A DNA stretch of 49,397 nucleotides from positions 1 to 49,397 of the forward strand of contig JBILMZ010000004.1 of assembly GCA_044375275.1 (NCBI GenBank). Direction: 5' to 3'. The DNA is from SZUA-430 sp044375275. Lineage in GTDB: Bacteria; Pseudomonadota; Alphaproteobacteria; Micropepsales; Micropepsaceae. Shown here one piece after another: positions 42,493 to 49,397 of the stretch. How positions within the stretch are numbered: the stretch's first letter is position 1; each line of letters begins with the position of its first letter. The notes beneath the pieces were generated by a model. It ran no database searches and was not told the DNA's origin. It saw nothing but the letters and a program-made list of their open reading frames with translations. The translations under genes were made by a program, and so were the position numbers.

Positions 42493-43095
42493 CTACTTCC
42501 TCGTCCTTGGGGATTTGCGGGATGATTGGGGCAGTCCGAGCATCGGCTTGAGCATGAGCTCCAGAAGAGCCTTCTGGCGGGATGCCGGCCAGTCTTTTGG
42601 CTCCAGCGTCGCGCGCACGCCAATGCCATCGACGACGGCGACGATGGCATCAGCCAGCACCTCGGCGTTCGAGCGGCGGTCGACCACGCGGCTCAGGGAG
42701 CAAGCGACATCACGCGTGATCTGCCGATAGTAGTGCGCATGGCGCGAAGCGAATGAAGGGTTGTGGGAGGCGCGGCTTGCGAACTGGAGCCAGATGTTCC
42801 ATTGGCGCCGCCGCTCCGTGTCGAGTGGAAGGGCATCGGCGAGCGCTGAAAGCAGCTCTTCCGCACTTTCAGGCTGACCATCCCTGGCGAGCAGCTGCTC
42901 CATGATGGCGTCCAGTGCCGCGAGCAGCACGGCGTCCTTGTCCGGGAAATAATGGACAATCTGTCCGGTCGTGGCCGCGGTTGCATGCGCGATGTCAACC
43001 AGGCGAACCGCGTCAAGGCCGCGTTCTGCAATGGCATCGAGCGCAGCGTCTGCGATCTCAAGGCGTCGGGTGTTGTGGTCAACTTTTAATGGCAT
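42493..43095 (-). CDS. TetR/AcrR-family repressor (BetI-like)
   Basis: A 200-residue regulator from ATG 43095. The N-terminal DNA-binding domain is RRLEIADAALDAIAERGLD, followed by VRLVDIAHATAATTGQIVHYF with the recognition helix, and the ligand domain has RRRQWNIWLQFASRA, as in BetI-type repressors. A near-consensus promoter lies immediately upstream. Its predicted transcription start coincides with the ATG, so the message is probably leaderless. It precedes phyH by 2 bases and probably controls its own operon and perhaps the neighbouring amine genes. Confidence 0.92.
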   Translation of the reverse strand: MPLKVDHNTRRLEIADAALDAIAERGLDAVRLVDIAHATAATTGQIVHYFPDKDAVLLAALDAIMEQLLARDGQPESAEELLSALADALPLDTERRRQWNIWLQFASRASHNPSFASRHAHYYRQITRDVACSLSRVVDRRSNAEVLADAIVAVVDGIGVRATLEPKDWPASRQKALLELMLKPMLGLPQSSRKSPRTRK

Positions 43096-43097
43096 AA

Positions 43098-43130
43098 CGG
43101 TTATTATATAAAAAAACCGATCAGTTTCAA
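43098..43130 (-). promoter_or_regulatory. Near-consensus sigma-70 promoter of tetR-phyH with overlapping dyad
   Basis: On the minus strand, TTGAAA (43130-43125) and TATAAT (43108-43103) are separated by 16 bases. Seven bases after the -10 box comes the TetR ATG (43095), leaving no room for a leader or ribosome site. CGGTT (43098-43102) and AACCG (43115-43119) form an inverted repeat across the -10 and spacer, a plausible self-repression site. Confidence 0.7.
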
Positions 43131-43144
43131 GCCCCCCTGTTCCG

Positions 43145-43222
43145 GTCCGGCGGGCCTGGTGCAAGAGCTTTTTTGCGCAGGCCACCGACTTCGACTATCG
43201 TTCGCGCCAGCGCACCGCCTGA
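43145..43222 (+). pseudogene. 3' tail of a second glutamine synthetase gene (remnant)
   Basis: This frame encodes VRRAWCKSFFAQATDFDYRS followed by RQRTA and a stop. It aligns without gaps to the end of the intact synthetase at 41511-41586 (VKRAECERFFAQVTDFDYRW, then HLRTA, stop). Most bases of the block from TTTGCGCAGG to ACCGCCTGA are identical. No further upstream coding is present because the tetR promoter abuts it. It is a scar of a deleted or partly duplicated tandem paralogue. Confidence 0.85.
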
Positions 43223-43278
43223 TTGGGGACGAACTGCATGTCCCCGCAAACAAAGGGCAGGGCAGGAGGAACACCCCA

Positions 43279-43683
43279 ATGGATCTGTCGACAATCAACT
43301 GGCTTGCCGTCCTGGTAGCCGCCATCAGCGCCTTCGTGCTGGGTGGCCTGTGGTACTCACCCGTATTGTTCGCCAAGCCCTGGCTGGCCGCGTCCGGCGT
43401 GGACGAGGAGGCAGTGAAGAAAGACAATATGGCGGCGAAATTCGGGATCGCCTTCATCTGGTCGCTTTTGGGCGCGGCCTGCTTCGCCATGTTCATCGGA
43501 CCGAAGCCGGACCTCACCTTTGCGGTGGCCGCCGGCGCAGCCACCGGCTTCTTCTGGATCACCGGGTCCTACGGCATCAACTACCAGTTCGAACGTAGGC
43601 CTTTTTCCCTGCTCGCCATCAATGGCGGCTACCACGTGGCGCAATACACGATCTACGGCCTCATCCTCGGCCTTTGGCACTGA
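43279..43683 (+). CDS. DUF1761-like membrane protein
   Basis: A 134-residue protein with a strong AGGAGGAAC ribosome site. Four membrane helices, starting with NWLAVLVAAISAFVLGGLWYSPVLF, GIAFIWSLLGAACFAMFIG and TFAVAAGAATGFFWITGSYG. The last, GGYHVAQYTIYGLILGLWH, closes the protein. The LGGLWYSP-LF motif in helix 1 is typical of DUF1761, of unknown function. It sits directly after the synthetase remnant, with a small membrane protein 13 bases downstream. Confidence 0.88.
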   Translation: MDLSTINWLAVLVAAISAFVLGGLWYSPVLFAKPWLAASGVDEEAVKKDNMAAKFGIAFIWSLLGAACFAMFIGPKPDLTFAVAAGAATGFFWITGSYGINYQFERRPFSLLAINGGYHVAQYTIYGLILGLWH

Positions 43684-43696
43684 AGGAACAGTCGCA

Positions 43697-43939
43697 GTGG
43701 AAGACCTCGCACGCATTGTCGCCGTGATGTTCGGCGTCTGGATTGCATCAGGCGTGTCGCTTGCCCTGATAGCTTTTCGCCCACCTGGGGGCTGGAGCCT
43801 CACCTTGCGCCTGTCGGTGTTGCTCGTGATGGCGGCCGTTTTCGTTTTCCTCACAGGAGCGCTCTTCGGCCTCGTCGCAGGCGCCAGTGCTCTGGTACCG
43901 GCAGCCATCGCAGTGTATCTGGGCGCACGGCCGCGCTGA
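43697..43939 (+). CDS. Small two- to three-helix membrane protein
   Basis: An 80-residue protein with a GTG start and AAGGAAC upstream. Hydrophobic segments are at about 7-26 (IVAVMFGVWIASGVSLALIA), 38-60 and 61-76; the tail is LGARPR. No family is recognised. It follows the DUF1761 gene after 13 bases and precedes the flavoprotein gene by 37, so the three probably share a transcript. Confidence 0.65.
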   Translation: MEDLARIVAVMFGVWIASGVSLALIAFRPPGGWSLTLRLSVLLVMAAVFVFLTGALFGLVAGASALVPAAIAVYLGARPR

Positions 43940-43976
43940 CCCGGCGCGCCGTCCAACTTCAGTCTCCGGAGCAGGC

Positions 43977-45080
43977 ATGTCAGGAAAGAACACCAAGCGC
44001 GTGATCATTGTCGGCGGTGGCTATGCGGGCAGTTCGCTGGCACGTGGCCTGGATCGGCATGTTGATGTGGTGCTGGTGGAGCCACGCGACCACTTCTTTC
44101 ACAACGTGGCAGCGATGCGCGCCATCGTCGATCCCAAGCTGTTCGACCGCATCGCCATTCCCTACGATCGCCTGCTGAAGCGGGGCAAGGTCGTGCGTGA
44201 TCGGGCGACGGCCATCTCCGATCGCACCGTGACGCTGGCCTCGGGCCCGACATTGCAGGCCGATGCCATCGTCGTGGCAACAGGCTCCACCTATGCGCGC
44301 CCCTTCAAGCCGCAAACCGACAATCTCGACATGCTGCGCCAGGCCATCAAGGCGGCGAGCGAGCGGGTCGCCGGGACGGCCACGATCACCATCGTTGGTG
44401 CGGGCGCCGTAGGCACGGAACTCGCGGGCGAGATCGCGACCACGATGCGGGGCAAGACCATCCACCTCGTGTCCTCGTCGCCGACACTCTTCCCCGGTTA
44501 CGCGCCGGGCCTCGGGCGCCGGCTTGATGCGCAGCTCAAAGCCATGAATGTCCGGGTACATCACGCCACGACCGCGACAAACCTTCAATCCACGATGGAA
44601 CCCTTCCAGGGCAGCGTGACCCTGTCGACCGGGGAGACACTGCCTCTGGGCATCGTGTTCCCGGTGATCGGTGCAAAGGCAGAAGCTTCATTGTTCAAGG
44701 CCATCTCCGGCGCGACATTCGACCGTCTGGGGCGGGTCACTGTGGATCCGTGGCTGAGGCCCGCCGGCAGTAAAACGCTCTTTGCCTTCGGCGATGCCGC
44801 CGCAACCGGTGACGCCATGACGATCGTCGCAGTCATGCGTCAGGAACCCTGGCTCGCCAAGACGATCCTGGCAGCACTCGACGGCAAGCCGGTTGAAACG
44901 CTGCCGCGCTACGCACCCTGGCCGGTGGCGCCGATCCTCGTGCCACTCGGCGCACGCAAGGGCGCAAGCGTGCTGCCGATCACGAAGAAAGGCTTGGCCG
45001 TGGGCCCGTTCCTCACCTCGGCCATAAAGGGCAAGCACCTGTTCATTCCGCGCTACTGGAAGGAATTCGGCTACACCTGA
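43977..45080 (+). CDS. FAD-dependent pyridine nucleotide-disulfide-type oxidoreductase (AIFM2/FSP1-like)
   Basis: A 367-residue flavoprotein from ATG 43977 (CGGAGC upstream). VIIVGGGYAGSSLARGL is the FAD motif at the N-terminus, HFFHNVAAMRAIVDP the AIFM2-type loop, IVVATGSTYARPF the first ATG motif, and TITIVGAGAVGTELAGE the NAD(P) motif. FAFGDAAATGD closes the FAD site. No CxxC redox pair is present. FSP1-type enzymes reduce quinones with NAD(P)H. A similar respiratory-quinone or detoxification role is plausible but unproven. Confidence 0.9.
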   Translation: MSGKNTKRVIIVGGGYAGSSLARGLDRHVDVVLVEPRDHFFHNVAAMRAIVDPKLFDRIAIPYDRLLKRGKVVRDRATAISDRTVTLASGPTLQADAIVVATGSTYARPFKPQTDNLDMLRQAIKAASERVAGTATITIVGAGAVGTELAGEIATTMRGKTIHLVSSSPTLFPGYAPGLGRRLDAQLKAMNVRVHHATTATNLQSTMEPFQGSVTLSTGETLPLGIVFPVIGAKAEASLFKAISGATFDRLGRVTVDPWLRPAGSKTLFAFGDAAATGDAMTIVAVMRQEPWLAKTILAALDGKPVETLPRYAPWPVAPILVPLGARKGASVLPITKKGLAVGPFLTSAIKGKHLFIPRYWKEFGYT

Positions 45081-45146
45081 CCCTTGCGCGGACGGACCGC
45101 TGCCATGGTATTCTGGGGGCCAGCCCGGAACAGGAGGATCCCGCCA

Positions 45147-45839
45147 ATGACCCGCGCCAACGGACTGCACCACCTCGCCATTTCAACCGGCAACATGAAG
45201 GCACAGATCGAGTTTTTCTCGGACGTGCTGGGCATGGAACTGGTCGCCCTCTACTGGATGCATGGCGTGGCAGGCACGTGGCACGGCTTCATGCGCCTGA
45301 ATGACAGGGCATCGGTCGCTTTCGTCTACAATGACAGGATCAGGGACACGAAACCGCAACTCGGCGTGAGCCACGCCGGAAACCCTGGCCTGCCGACGGC
45401 GCCGGGCGCCATGCAGCACCTGGCCTTCAACGTCGACAGCGACGAGGAACTGCTGAACATGCGCGACCGCATCCGCTCGCGCGGCGTGAACGTGATCGGC
45501 CCGCTCGACCACGGCATGTGCAAGTCGATCTATTTTGCAGGCCCCGAAGGCCTCAGCCTCGAAATCGCGACCTCGTCCAGCGCCATCGATGCGCGCGCCT
45601 GGATCGATCCGGAAGTGCAGGCGCTGGCCGGCATCAACGACGAGGAACTCGCGCGCTTCAAGGCGCCCGCGCCGTACAAGGGCGAAGGCGGCAAGGTGAA
45701 ACAGCCGCCTTACGATCCAGCGAAGCCGCACCAGGTCTATCCGCCCGATGTTTACCGCGCGATACTGTCAATGTCCGATGAGGACGTGCTGCAACGTCTG
45801 TCCATGCCCGAGCCGCCGGTGCGCGTGGCCGCTGAATGA
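45147..45839 (+). CDS. VOC-family (glyoxalase/ring-cleaving dioxygenase-like) protein
   Basis: A 230-residue protein with an AGGAGGATCC ribosome site. Two beta-alpha-beta-beta-beta units: GLHHLAISTGNMKAQIEFFS at the start and MQHLAFNVDSDEELLNMRDR in the middle. Metal ligands are His in HHLAI, His in MQHLAF and Glu in GLSLEIAT. The last 65 residues form a tail (PPYDPAKPHQVYPPDVYR) beyond the core. It overlaps the following flavin monooxygenase by 4 bases, so the two probably act on the same compound, perhaps in aromatic or other ring breakdown. Confidence 0.9.
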   Translation: MTRANGLHHLAISTGNMKAQIEFFSDVLGMELVALYWMHGVAGTWHGFMRLNDRASVAFVYNDRIRDTKPQLGVSHAGNPGLPTAPGAMQHLAFNVDSDEELLNMRDRIRSRGVNVIGPLDHGMCKSIYFAGPEGLSLEIATSSSAIDARAWIDPEVQALAGINDEELARFKAPAPYKGEGGKVKQPPYDPAKPHQVYPPDVYRAILSMSDEDVLQRLSMPEPPVRVAAE

Positions 45840-47026
45840 AGGCGCTCGTCGTTGGTGGCGGCATTGGCGGCCTCGCTGCCGCGCTGAGCCTCCATCACGC
45901 GGGCCTCGACGTCGAAGTCCACGAGAAAAGCCCGGTGCTCGCGGAAGTCGGCGCCGGCATCCAGATCAGCCCCAACGGCGTGAAAGTTATTGAACGCCTC
46001 GGCCTTCTGGATGAACTGCGCGCGATTTCCTTCGAACCCGAGGCGCTCGAAATGCGCATGGGAGATACGGGGTCAACCGTGTTCTCCATTCCCATCAAGA
46101 CCATCGCCGCGCAGAAATACGGCGCGCCTTATCTCCACGTGCACCGCGCCGACCTGCATGATCTTCTCGCGCGCACATTGCAGGCGCGCGTGCCGTCAGC
46201 CCTTCACATGGGTCACGCGGTGGAGACGATCACGCAGGGAGCAGACGGCGTCGAGGCCCGCTTCATCGACGGCAGCAGGGCAAAGGGCGATGTGCTTGTC
46301 GGCGCGGATGGCATTCACTCCGTCGTCAGGCGTGCGCTGCAGGGTGACGAGCATCCGCGCTTCACGGGCAATGTGGCCTGGCGCCTGGTCGTCCCCGCAA
46401 CACCGGACCTGCGCCGCCTGGTGCCGCCGAATGCCTGCATTTGGGTCGGCCCCGGACGCCACGCAGTGACCTATTATCTGCGCCGCGGCGAACTGGTGAA
46501 CTTCGTCGGCGTGGTCGAGCGGGACAGCTGGCGTGAGGAAGGCTGGACGCAGAAGGGCAGTGCAGACGAGTTGCGCGCGGACTTTGCAGGCTTTGCGCCT
46601 CCCGTGGCGGCAATTCTCGAACAGGCCAGCGACTGCTACCGCTGGGCCCTGCACGACCGCGATCCCATGGCGTCCTGGAGCGCAGGTCGCGCGACACTGC
46701 TGGGTGATGCCTGCCATCCGATGTTGCCCTTCCTGGCGCAGGGCGCGGTCATGGCCATTGAGGATGGCTGGGTACTCGCACAGTGCCTGGCGTCTGGAAC
46801 AGACCCGGCGCAGGCGCTGCTGGACTACGAAGCCGCCCGCAAGCCACGCACCGCACGCGTGCAGATGGCGGCGCGCGCACAGATGGGTCGTTACCATCAG
46901 CGCTCGGCAGCGGGCAGGCTCGTGACCTATGGCCCGATGTGGCTGGCAGCGAAGCTGTTGCCGGGTACGGTCAATTCCATGCAGGACTGGCTTTACGCCT
47001 TTGACGTGACCTCGTCGCGGCAGTAG
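45836..47026 (+). CDS. FAD-dependent monooxygenase (salicylate/3-hydroxybenzoate hydroxylase-like, group A)
   Basis: A 396-residue enzyme with the three flavoprotein hydroxylase motifs: LVVGGGIGGLAAALSLHHAG at the N-terminus, VLVGADGIHSVVR in the middle and TLLGDACHPMLPFLAQGA towards the end. GAGIQISPNGVKVIERLGL is typical of the salicylate-hydroxylase-like group. It uses NAD(P)H and O2 to hydroxylate a ring, but the substrate is unknown. Its start overlaps the VOC gene, and its last 34 bases overlap the convergent PAS gene. Confidence 0.92.
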   Translation: MKALVVGGGIGGLAAALSLHHAGLDVEVHEKSPVLAEVGAGIQISPNGVKVIERLGLLDELRAISFEPEALEMRMGDTGSTVFSIPIKTIAAQKYGAPYLHVHRADLHDLLARTLQARVPSALHMGHAVETITQGADGVEARFIDGSRAKGDVLVGADGIHSVVRRALQGDEHPRFTGNVAWRLVVPATPDLRRLVPPNACIWVGPGRHAVTYYLRRGELVNFVGVVERDSWREEGWTQKGSADELRADFAGFAPPVAAILEQASDCYRWALHDRDPMASWSAGRATLLGDACHPMLPFLAQGAVMAIEDGWVLAQCLASGTDPAQALLDYEAARKPRTARVQMAARAQMGRYHQRSAAGRLVTYGPMWLAAKLLPGTVNSMQDWLYAFDVTSSRQ

Positions 47027-47607
47027 CGCGCGTGCTCTTCCGACAGCGCTTCATAGACCTGCGCCCGGCAGGCGTTCACTTCATTGCTGCTGTAGTGGAA
47101 GATGGCAAAGAGCACGCCTGAAGCGGTCTCTCCATTTTCCGACAGGGGCAGCAGCAGGCCTTCGCCCACAAGATAGAGCTGGTTCCGGAACTCGGTGCGG
47201 CTCAAGCCGCGCACCGGTGCGCGGGAAGTCATCGGCGCCATGAAGAGCGAGGCCCAGCGCTCCGCAAAATAAGGGGACACGGCTTCGTCGATGTACCGTC
47301 CCGTCAGCGGCGCAAAGAAGTGATCAAGCGCCGATCCATTCAGGCGAACGAAAAAGCGCGCACCCTGGGGCTCGTGACGCAGTTCGACGATGCCGGTCTG
47401 CGGCAGAACATTCACAAGGTCACGCATGCCGAAATCCGCGCGGCCCGGCATGGCGCGCGCGCCACGTTTGTCTTCCCACACGGCCAGCATTTCGCGCAGC
47501 GCTGGCGTGTGCAGGGCAAGCTTGTAGTCAAACAGCATGGGAGAACGCTGGCCTGCAACGGCCGTCGTCAGGTCGATCTGTCCGGCAGCAGGGTCGAGCG
47601 AGCTCAT
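46993..47607 (-). CDS. PAS_5-type PAS-domain protein
   Basis: About 204 residues from ATG 47607. The motif run LREMLAVWEDKRGARAMPGR, DLVNVLPQTGIVELRHEPQ, FFVRLNGSALDHFF and LTGRYIDEAV is that of the PAS_5 proteins common in alphaproteobacteria. These are single-domain PAS proteins of unknown output that probably sense ligand or redox state. No kinase or diguanylate cyclase domain is attached. It stands alone and overlaps the convergent monooxygenase gene. Confidence 0.82.
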   Translation of the reverse strand: MSSLDPAAGQIDLTTAVAGQRSPMLFDYKLALHTPALREMLAVWEDKRGARAMPGRADFGMRDLVNVLPQTGIVELRHEPQGARFFVRLNGSALDHFFAPLTGRYIDEAVSPYFAERWASLFMAPMTSRAPVRGLSRTEFRNQLYLVGEGLLLPLSENGETASGVLFAIFHYSSNEVNACRAQVYEALSEEHARYCRDEVTSKA

Positions 47608-47860
47608 GCACGAAGCATGGCGCGCAGAAGTTACGATTGGCTTTCGTTTGTGGATGTCACCGGTTCCAGGACGGGAACGTCCGCTACCCGCAGGTACCGC
47701 TGGCAAGTGACTGAACGGAGTACGACATCCGGATCCGTGCGCCGCGCGTTATCGCAGGAAGCCAAGAGTCGGAATCGATGGTAAATGAAAGCTGCTTGAG
47801 CCTACTCGAGAGTCAAGACGCGCGTGCAGGTGATAGGCAAGATACGAGGTGCCATTCGCC

Positions 47861-48115
47861 CTAAAGGCGCCGCGCACCCTCGACCAGCAGCACGCCGCGC
47901 AGCGTCACGACACGCTGTCCCTGTTTCAGGGCTGCAGCGCGGGCCTTCACCACCTTCGCGAACTGGGCAGGCCCGTCACCCGTGCCGATCGGCTGCCAGC
48001 CTTCCTGGGCCGAGGCTTCGGGGCCGGCCGTGACAACCTGCACGGAATCGTTTTCCGGCAGATCCATTGAAGTGCCATCGGTGAAGCGGACGCGGACGGA
48101 AGGAACCCTGGCCAT
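47861..48115 (-). CDS. Small hypothetical protein (84 aa)
   Basis: The likely start is ATG 48115 (AAAGAAAAGAACG upstream). SVRVRFTDGTSMDLPENDS and then EGWQPIGTGDGPAQFAKVVK suggest a compact beta-rich protein, ending LRGVLLVEGARRL. I do not recognise a family. The longer upstream frame is not supported by a ribosome site. It lies between the PAS gene and the divergent transporter. Confidence 0.6.
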   Translation of the reverse strand: MARVPSVRVRFTDGTSMDLPENDSVQVVTAGPEASAQEGWQPIGTGDGPAQFAKVVKARAAALKQGQRVVTLRGVLLVEGARRL

Positions 48116-48287
48116 TGTCGTTCTTTTCTTTCTTATTGCGATGGGAATCACTAGCACACCTCCCGGACGGGCGGCAGCCTCAATTGCACGCATTGCATGA
48201 CAGCCCTGCATTCGGCAGTACTGGCTGCGCGGACCTTGTTCGTATCTGATGGGTTTAACGGCGGTATTCGAAGGCTCCGGGCGCGAA

Positions 48288-49154
48288 ATGGCGGTCAATC
48301 ATTTTCTGCTGCTGGTCGGGATTTGCACGATCTGGGGCTTCAATTTCGTGGCGTCAAAGGTGGGCGTGAACCACTTTCCGCCCTTGCTCTTTGTCGGCTT
48401 GCGCTTTGCGATGCTGCTTCTGTGCCTCCTGCCATTCCTGAAATGGGCGCCCGGTCGCATGCGCGAGGTCTTACTGATCGCGTTGTTCAATGGCGCGATC
48501 CATTTCGGTCTGATGTTCATCGGCATAGCCCTGACGGAAGCCTCCATCGTCGCCGTCGTGGTCCAGCTCAACGCGCCTTTCGCAACACTGATGTCCATCG
48601 TGCTGCTGGGTGAAGTCGTGCGCTGGCGGCGCTGGATGGGCATCGCCATGACATTTCTGGGCGTCGCCATCATCAGCGTCGAACCGCACATCCTCGATGC
48701 GCCGGCGGGCGTCCTGTTCTCGGCGGCCGCAGCCCTGTCGGGTGCCGTCGCCGCCATCCTGATGCGCCGCCTGACGAATGTGGGCGTCTTCCAGCTTCAG
48801 TCCTGGACATCCGCCGCGACCGCGCCGCTGCTTCTGGCCGCCAGCTTCGTGTTCGAGACAGGGCAGTGGGAAGCAATCCAGTCCGCTGACCTGATGTCCT
48901 GGGGTGCGCTGCTCTACACCGCGTTCGGTGCCAGCCTCATCGGCCACAATGTCTATTACTGGCTCCTGCAGCGTTACGAAGTCTCGCTGCTCGCACCGCT
49001 GTCGCTGCTCTCACCGATCCTCGGCGTCATCTTCGGCATCACGCTCCTCAGCGAACCCCTGACCGAACGCATAGCCATCGGCGCCGCCATCGCCTTCCTC
49101 GGCGTCGCCATCCTGGCGATCCGCGGCAAGGCGCCGGTTGAGAACGAGATCTGA
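48288..49154 (+). CDS. DMT-superfamily (EamA) transporter
   Basis: About 288 residues with ten predicted helices in two five-helix EamA repeats. The first starts NHFLLLVGICTIWGFNFVAS and the second follows AAAALSGAVAAILMRRL. ALTEASIVAVVVQLNAPFAT with LGE, and the matching LAPLSLLSPILGVIFGI with LSEPLTE, are the repeat signatures. It probably exports amino acids or metabolites. ATG 48288 gives the normal length; ATG 48249 would add 13 residues. Neither has a strong ribosome site. Confidence 0.88.
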   Translation: MAVNHFLLLVGICTIWGFNFVASKVGVNHFPPLLFVGLRFAMLLLCLLPFLKWAPGRMREVLLIALFNGAIHFGLMFIGIALTEASIVAVVVQLNAPFATLMSIVLLGEVVRWRRWMGIAMTFLGVAIISVEPHILDAPAGVLFSAAAALSGAVAAILMRRLTNVGVFQLQSWTSAATAPLLLAASFVFETGQWEAIQSADLMSWGALLYTAFGASLIGHNVYYWLLQRYEVSLLAPLSLLSPILGVIFGITLLSEPLTERIAIGAAIAFLGVAILAIRGKAPVENEI

Positions 49155-49203
49155 AGGCCCCCCTCCGTCTGCGCGTCGCGTCCCGCGCCCCGCAGCCACC
49201 TCG

Positions 49204-49294
49204 CCCCGCTAAAGCGGGGGAGGAAACCAAGTTGTTTCTTCCCTCGCTTCGACGGCACACGCTCCCCTGCGTTTCTTCCCCCGCTTCAGCGGGA
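49204..49294. repeat. Cluster of REP-like palindromic repeats, inverted pair
   Basis: CCCCGCTAAAGCGGGGGAGG at 49204-49223 continues GAAACC. Its near copy in reverse orientation at 49271-49294 reads TCCCGCTGAAGCGGGGGAAG then AAAC on the minus strand. Each is itself a hairpin (CCCGCT-AA-AGCGGG and CCCGCT-GA-AGCGGG). A third, degenerate piece, GTTTCTTCCCTCGCTTCG, lies at 49234-49251 in the orientation of the second copy. This is the layout of REP/BIME-like elements. Confidence 0.8.
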
Positions 49295-49350
49295 AGTTTG
49301 CAGAATTATCGATCTGTGATTCAGTTTTTGGGTATCCAGGAGATGATTCG

Positions 49351-49397
49351 ATGGCGGCCAAAACAACGTCTCAACTGAGTTTTGCCGATGGGCTGAT
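49351..49397 (+). CDS. Start of a probable IS5-type transposase (cut by window edge)
   Basis: Only 15 residues are visible: MAAKTTSQLSFADGL. A strong AGGAG lies upstream. The QLSFAD start is common in IS5-group transposases (IS5 itself begins QLTFADSEF). The element's left terminal repeat would lie near 49290-49310 (GGGAAGTTTGCAG) if this is right. The call rests on a very short peptide. Confidence 0.4.
   Translation, partial: MAAKTTSQLSFADGL

Overview
The window is a GC-rich, densely coded stretch of a Gram-negative chromosome. It is most likely from an alphaproteobacterium. Support comes from the hisS-hisZ-hisG order with a long HisG, the alphaproteobacterial-type Zur box, the OxyR/AhpCF locus, the PAS_5-type protein and many small alphaproteobacterial families (DUF1330, DUF1761, MerC-like). 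The genus cannot be fixed from sequence alone. I see no tRNA, rRNA, CRISPR array or phage module. Only the far right edge looks mobile: palindromic repeats followed by the start of a probable IS5-type transposase.

Layout. 1-1,100: a truncated DUF1190-like gene, a decayed histidine-kinase remnant and a small membrane protein. 1,149-4,879: a zinc-homeostasis locus. A perfect 17-bp Zur palindrome separates a merC-like/methyltransferase operon (minus) from a COG0523 GTPase/zur operon (plus), with an MBL-fold hydrolase behind it. 5,198-11,954: a saccharopine-dehydrogenase-like reductase, an ABC ATPase paired with a 1,193-residue ABC-permease/M1-peptidase fusion, and an SDR protein. 11,927-16,052 (minus): a redox block of a cytosolic molybdopterin oxidoreductase, then an FNR-type box, a b-type membrane cytochrome, an octaheme cytochrome c and a small membrane protein. 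16,342-19,170: a GT39/GtrB/GtrA surface-glycosylation cassette. 19,265-25,754: DUF1330, a secreted protein with an internally duplicated four-cysteine domain, a Blc lipocalin, then OxyR divergent from ahpCF, and an NAD-dependent epimerase-like gene.

25,768-33,283: a soluble chemoreceptor with a PilZ tail, an orphan secF, a Cpx-like triad (His-rich Spy/CpxP-like protein, OmpR-type regulator, sensor kinase) and a quinohemoprotein alcohol dehydrogenase that ends in a strong intrinsic terminator. 33,446-37,055: hisS-hisZ-hisG, translationally coupled. 37,081-43,095: an AGPS-like flavoprotein, a class III aminotransferase coupled to a PuuA-like glutamine synthetase, and a tetR-phyH operon with a near-consensus promoter predicted to give a leaderless mRNA. 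Behind it lies the 3' tail of a second, otherwise missing glutamine synthetase. 43,279-49,154: small membrane proteins, an AIFM2-like flavoprotein, a VOC protein coupled to a flavin monooxygenase, a PAS protein, a small unknown protein and an EamA exporter.

The most interesting items are the Zur-controlled merC-methyltransferase pair, the FNR-box octaheme/b-type cytochrome operon, the duplicated four-cysteine secreted domain, the coexistence of HisZ with a long HisG, and the glutamine-synthetase scar beside tetR.
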